Position numbers and translations under genes: made by a program | In this document: one piece after another, positions 61,301 through 64,000 of the stretch | Layout of the letters: every line of letters starts with the position of its first letter | How positions within the stretch are numbered: position 1 is the stretch's first letter | Source of the DNA: Branchiostoma lanceolatum | Lineage: Eukaryota; Chordata; Leptocardii; Amphioxiformes; Branchiostomatidae | DNA: 64,000 nucleotides | Direction of reading: 5' to 3' | NCBI RefSeq assembly: GCF_035083965.1 | Contig: NC_089726.1 | Location: 13,521,501-13,585,500 of the forward strand | Notes under the pieces: model-generated | What the model saw: only the letters and a program-made list of their open reading frames with translations | Database searches by the model: none | Told to the model about the DNA's origin: nothing

Positions 61301-63167
61301 GAAGTACTGGGAATAGGCTGCATCACTAATGTATGAGGTCATTCCAATTAGAGCTATATTCAGGAAAGCAGGGCTTGTTCCTCCTACTGCAAACGTGACC
61401 TCATTATGGTTCTGTTTGGAGGGACAGTTTCAACAGTTCTTGCTAATCTGGGTGAATATTTTGTCAGACGGTAAATTGAGCCATCCTGCAATTCAGAATG
61501 TCATGCATATGCCTTCCCTGGGCCCAGTATCAATTTTCTTGCAATTTATGTGTGCTCTGTTGGGTATGTGCCTTCTCTCCCATGTGGAACGTTTTGAGAG
61601 GGAAGAAAAATGGTGTATCTCAGGCTTGCCCCAATATTTGGAGCTGTGCCAACATAATCATTTTAGTGCCCAGTATTACATCAGCAAGCTTTTCGTCCTT
61701 CCTTCCGACCGCTTTCAGTATTTGACACAGAGTTGCCGCCCCTCTGCTGAGCTCGGACCATAGGCACAATACCATTTGTCAGAATTAATTTTGCAAGGAG
61801 GGATTGCCAATAAAGAGGGCGCGTTAATGAAGCATCAAGATCCAATGCAAAAATGTAGCCAGTGTTCCGTGCTAGTACTGGCCACTGTAGGGGCTGATAT
61901 CGGAAGCTGGATTAGAGGCAAACTGGCATTTGTCATCAACATTCTGTCATAAAATTTTCATCCGATTAGACAGATGCAGCAGATAGGACGATGCCTCTGC
62001 AGAGCCCCATATGCACACATCAGCATATTCCGGGATTTATTATTCCACAGACGGAAGCTTTGATTCATCTTAGATTATTGGTAGAAATTACCTTTAACAA
62101 CAGGTGGCTTCTCCGAACGCTACTCTGCATGCAAGATCCCAATTACAATTACAAAACCATCATCCCAAATAACATACCCAAAGATTGCAAGGTGCGACTT
62201 CAATTTGCACTTCTTCATTGGAAATTTCAACATCAATGGATGCAGTCAGAATTACAATGTGCCCTTTTTGATGAAAGGGTGGTGATGCAAGACCTTGTTT
62301 TTTTCAGAGCAATTTTGTGCTACTTTTATGCATCATGAATTCTGCGCTGCCTTTAGAATATGCCTAAAGGGACAGATTGGACTGGCAGTGCCTTTATCTT
62401 GGCTCTGTGCCATGAAGGTTCAGAGGCAGTCAAATCACCTGCCGGAATTAAAACAAAAATGAATGTGGGCACTGCCTGATCTAAGCTTGTTTCAGCTATC
62501 TTCAGTTAACCTAATGGGAATACAATGTATTTTGTACACCAATGCTCTTAGAACCATAGATTCTCTAAGGACGTGAGGGATAAACTATTTTTACATGTAG
62601 ATCAACCTTAATTTCTGTGCAGGTTTGTGTTCTCAGAAACATAATAGGGTTCGTCAGTGAGTAAAAGGGGAAATGGGTTCCCAAGAGTTGAGATTACTAA
62701 AGTATACAGGACATACTGGCCATTATGTTGAAAGGGATTATCTTTTGAAGGACTTTCTAAACACAAATGCTTTTTCAAGGTCAAATTACAAAAGAGCTTC
62801 AACCATAATAAATGCGTGGCTTTCTGGATGATGGAATGATGAAAAGAATGAAATCTACTCAAACATTTACACTATGGAACATAATAACATACAGATAATA
62901 TGTATGATGTACATGTATACAGATATATATTCACGAATATGACAATCACATCAAACGTCTTACATTTAAAAATTCAGGAGGGAACTTTCAGCATCATTTT
63001 GCTTGAACATTGTTTGATCAATGGAGCAATTTCTGCCACACAATCTTTGCAAAAGATGGATAAAAATTGAGCGTGTTTCATCCTACCTCAGCTCGCACCG
63101 TTCGCAGAGGTAGGTCTCTGGGATCCTGTCTCTGCTGATTCCCATACAGTCAATGTGCTGCCAGACA
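34464..63167 (-). CDS. KMT2E: KMT2E (MLL5)/SETD5-type PHD-SET chromatin protein, 5' part outside window
   Basis: Twenty-six exons in one frame give the last 1504 residues: 63167-63087, 60951-60893, 53645-53476, 51725-51687, 50656-50583, 48955-48868, 48714-48640, 48157-48057, 47520-47406, 45948-45839, 45191-45111, 44696-44579, 43920-43834, 42613-42461, 42169-42111, 41784-41478, 41166-40906, 40341-40158, 39810-39587, 39133-39050, 38071-37208, 37014-36773, 36144-36017, 35733-35551, 35390-35281, 34982-34464. Order: end of a PHD finger (WQHIDCMG...CERC), basic linker, SET domain ([20 protein letters not shown]), short Cys-rich post-SET-like motif, a helical [20 protein letters not shown] segment, conserved blocks ([45 protein letters not shown]), then Pro-rich and Gln-rich tails. 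KMT2E binds H3K4me3 at promoters. The PHD argues for KMT2E over SETD5; it may be the pre-duplication ancestor of both. Confidence 0.93.
34811..34827 (-). repeat. CAG run encoding polyglutamine
   Basis: The last KMT2E exon contains a run of CAG codons encoding about six Gln, inside a Gln/Pro/Tyr-rich tail. Such runs can vary in length between alleles. Confidence 0.85.
35898..35954. repeat. 19-bp tandem repeat, three copies
   Basis: CAAAACCAAATGCCCAGAG is repeated three times head to tail, with one substitution in the middle copy. It lies in a KMT2E intron about 60 nt from the exon ending at 36017. Confidence 0.9.
39422..39490. mobile_element. Miniature repeat family, copy 1
   Basis: A 69-bp unit starting TGCTGGATCAGGGTTGGATC and ending ATCATTCCAGCA, with 7-bp inverted ends (TGCTGGA/TCCAGCA). 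Related copies are at 39954-40019 and 42325-42392, all in KMT2E introns and in the same orientation. Confidence 0.7.
39954..40019. mobile_element. Miniature repeat family, copy 2
   Basis: Closest to the copy at 39422-39490 (shares 'tcctcagctttgtaggact' and 'tttcctcatcattccagca'). The left end is degraded to TGCTGTC. The two copies flank the exon 39587-39810. Confidence 0.7.
42325..42392. mobile_element. Miniature repeat family, copy 3
   Basis: A 68-bp unit with intact 7-bp inverted ends TGCTGGA/TCCAGCA. Its middle has diverged (AGTATAGGACGAATGGAGTC) from the other two copies. Confidence 0.7.
45111..45191 (-). other. KMT2E exon with short post-SET-like cysteine motif
   Basis: Directly after the SET exons, this exon reads [20 protein letters not shown]. 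With the Cys split across the preceding junction it forms a compact Cys cluster (C-x-C-x3-C-x-C-x4-C), comparable to the CxC motif after the SET domain of KMT2E. It may bind zinc or only be structural. Confidence 0.75.
45839..48157 (-). other. KMT2E SET-domain exons
   Basis: Exons 48157-48057, 47520-47406 and 45948-45839 encode the SET core: [14 protein letters not shown], then [20 protein letters not shown], then [17 protein letters not shown] and [10 protein letters not shown]. Active SET methyltransferases have an N-H-S-C motif in the knot (as in RFINHSCDPN). Here the Asn and His are replaced by Arg-Arg (RRSCTPN), and the aromatic residues near the end are FDYDF. As in vertebrate KMT2E and SETD5, this predicts loss of methyl transfer. 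Confidence 0.85.
46277..46309. repeat. (AG)n microsatellite
   Basis: Uninterrupted AG dinucleotide run of about 16 units in a KMT2E intron. Confidence 0.95.
53646..60892. other. Large KMT2E intron (7.2 kb)
   Basis: The interval between exons 60951-60893 and 53645-53476 is the longest intron seen. No exon fits the frame and no repeat dominates. Plus-strand open stretches near 57957-58256 and 59291-59614 show no recognisable motif. Long 5' introns often hold enhancers, but the sequence alone does not show it. Confidence 0.5.
60952..63086. other. KMT2E intron next to the PHD exon
   Basis: This 2.1-kb intron contains a 144-codon plus-strand open frame (61329-61763) without a recognisable domain, and one copy of a ~48-bp dispersed repeat (62325-62373). 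The frame would be antisense to KMT2E. Confidence 0.4.
62325..62373. repeat. Dispersed short repeat, copy 1
   Basis: Shares 'tatgcatcatgaatt', 'cctttagaatatgcctaaagg' and 'gaca' in the same order and spacing with 63911-63958. The two copies are about 1.6 kb apart in the same orientation. Confidence 0.75.
63087..63167 (-). other. KMT2E PHD-finger C-terminal exon
   Basis: The exon encodes [20 protein letters not shown] followed by CERCELR. This is the last part of a PHD finger: the Trp-x-His-x2-Cys zinc ligands and the final Cys-x2-Cys pair. In human KMT2E this PHD binds H3K4me3. The first half of the finger is encoded upstream, beyond the window's right edge or in the last 800 bp without a recognisable exon. 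Confidence 0.85.
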
Positions 63168-63910
63168 CTGGGGAACAAGAAAGGGTATATTAAGCGAGGA
63201 GGACACAACAGCAATCTTCGGAGAAAGGCCAACATGGGGGCTTCTCCTAATACACGAGTTCAAATCTATCACATTGTTCTACGGCAGTGAATACTGATTG
63301 ACACATCATGATATCCTTTTGAAATATCATTGAACAGCAAACCAGATGTTAAATTATTTAATGCCATTGGACGAAAATTACAAATTTTGAGATTCCGTAC
63401 AAGGCAATACCCAAGTTATCCAGTCCTGGTTAATAATGGCAAGGAAATGCCTAAGAATCACAGCTTGATCTTTTCAGCTTACTCTTGCTTCATCTGATTC
63501 TTTGTTTTCAAGACGTCTGACATGAAAGGAAATATATGACACAGTGGTAATACCCATTTCTATTCTTGTGGTAGGAAGTATTCCTGTAACTGATAGACTA
63601 GATTCACACAGGACATAGCTGTAAGTAAGTAATAAAGAAAACTGGATCCTGAGTCAGATAGAGCCTGAACTTCAATCAAAAGAGCTTGTGGTGCCACAAT
63701 GCAATATTGCAGCTGCTAGATTGTTACTGCTACATGGAGTTTAATTTATAGCAGAGAGCCAGCAGTTTCAATATTTGTCAAAACACCTTTCAATAATAGC
63801 AATATCATGGAAACTGAGTGAGACGGAGATATTATCACAGAAATTGCCAGGTGAGAATAAATGAATAAGTAAAAAACACTGGTAGTGTTGCCAGGTACTT
63901 CACTATTATT

Positions 63911-63958
63911 ATATGCATCATGAATTATATGCCACCTTTAGAATATGCCTAAAGGACA
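63911..63958. repeat. Dispersed short repeat, copy 2
   Basis: Second copy of the repeat at 62325-62373, with a diverged middle (ATATGCCA in place of CTGCGCTG). Confidence 0.75.
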
Positions 63959-64000
63959 AAGTGATGAATATTAGCTACCATGCAGAAACTGGCAATTTTA

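Noticed and set aside
1-64000. tRNA genes, rRNA and CRISPR arrays
   Set aside because: No tRNA B-box with a matching A-box and cloverleaf was found, no rRNA-like stretch, and no regularly spaced direct repeats.

Overview
The window is nuclear DNA of an invertebrate animal. Genes are split by spliceosomal introns of a few hundred bases to several kb with GT..AG borders, poly(A) signals are AATAAA-type, and non-coding DNA is AT-rich and full of small repeats. Gene content and style (a single PHD-containing KMT2E/SETD5-type gene, a Rubicon gene, intron sizes, frequent 'tacatgta' motifs) fit an invertebrate deuterostome best, most likely a cephalochordate (amphioxus). That taxon is an inference; no diagnostic marker is present. 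All gene models below were spliced by eye, requiring GT/AG borders and a continuous reading frame.

Layout. 1-249 (-): 5' end of an ORF1-like protein of a non-LTR retrotransposon, cut by the window edge. 1190-6233 (-) and 7499-11697 (-): two tandem phytanoyl-CoA 2-hydroxylase (PHYH) genes of eight exons each, with matching intron phases, both with an N-terminal peroxisomal PTS2 signal and a full Fe(II)/2-oxoglutarate site. 12406-16346 (+): a three-exon Rubicon (RUBCN) gene, divergent from the second PHYH copy. 19658-29114 (-): a 17-exon gene for a 901-residue protein of fibronectin type III-like repeats, a coiled coil and a thioredoxin-like domain with a CxxS active site; I do not recognise it. 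34464-63167 (-, 5' end beyond the window): the KMT2E (MLL5)/SETD5-type chromatin protein, from the end of its PHD finger through a catalytically degenerate SET domain to a Pro/Gln-rich C-terminus.

Working together. The two PHYH copies would act in peroxisomal alpha-oxidation of 3-methyl-branched fatty acids. Rubicon acts on Beclin-1/Vps34 complexes in autophagy and endocytosis. KMT2E reads H3K4me3. These are neighbours with separate jobs, not a cluster. Mobile or repetitive DNA includes a piggyBac-like MITE with TTAA duplications in PHYH copy 1, a long inverted-repeat element upstream of PHYH copy 2, two very small palindromic insertions flanked by 8-bp direct repeats, a 66-69-bp repeat family in KMT2E introns, several perfect hairpins, and simple and tandem repeats. 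I saw no tRNA, rRNA or CRISPR array.
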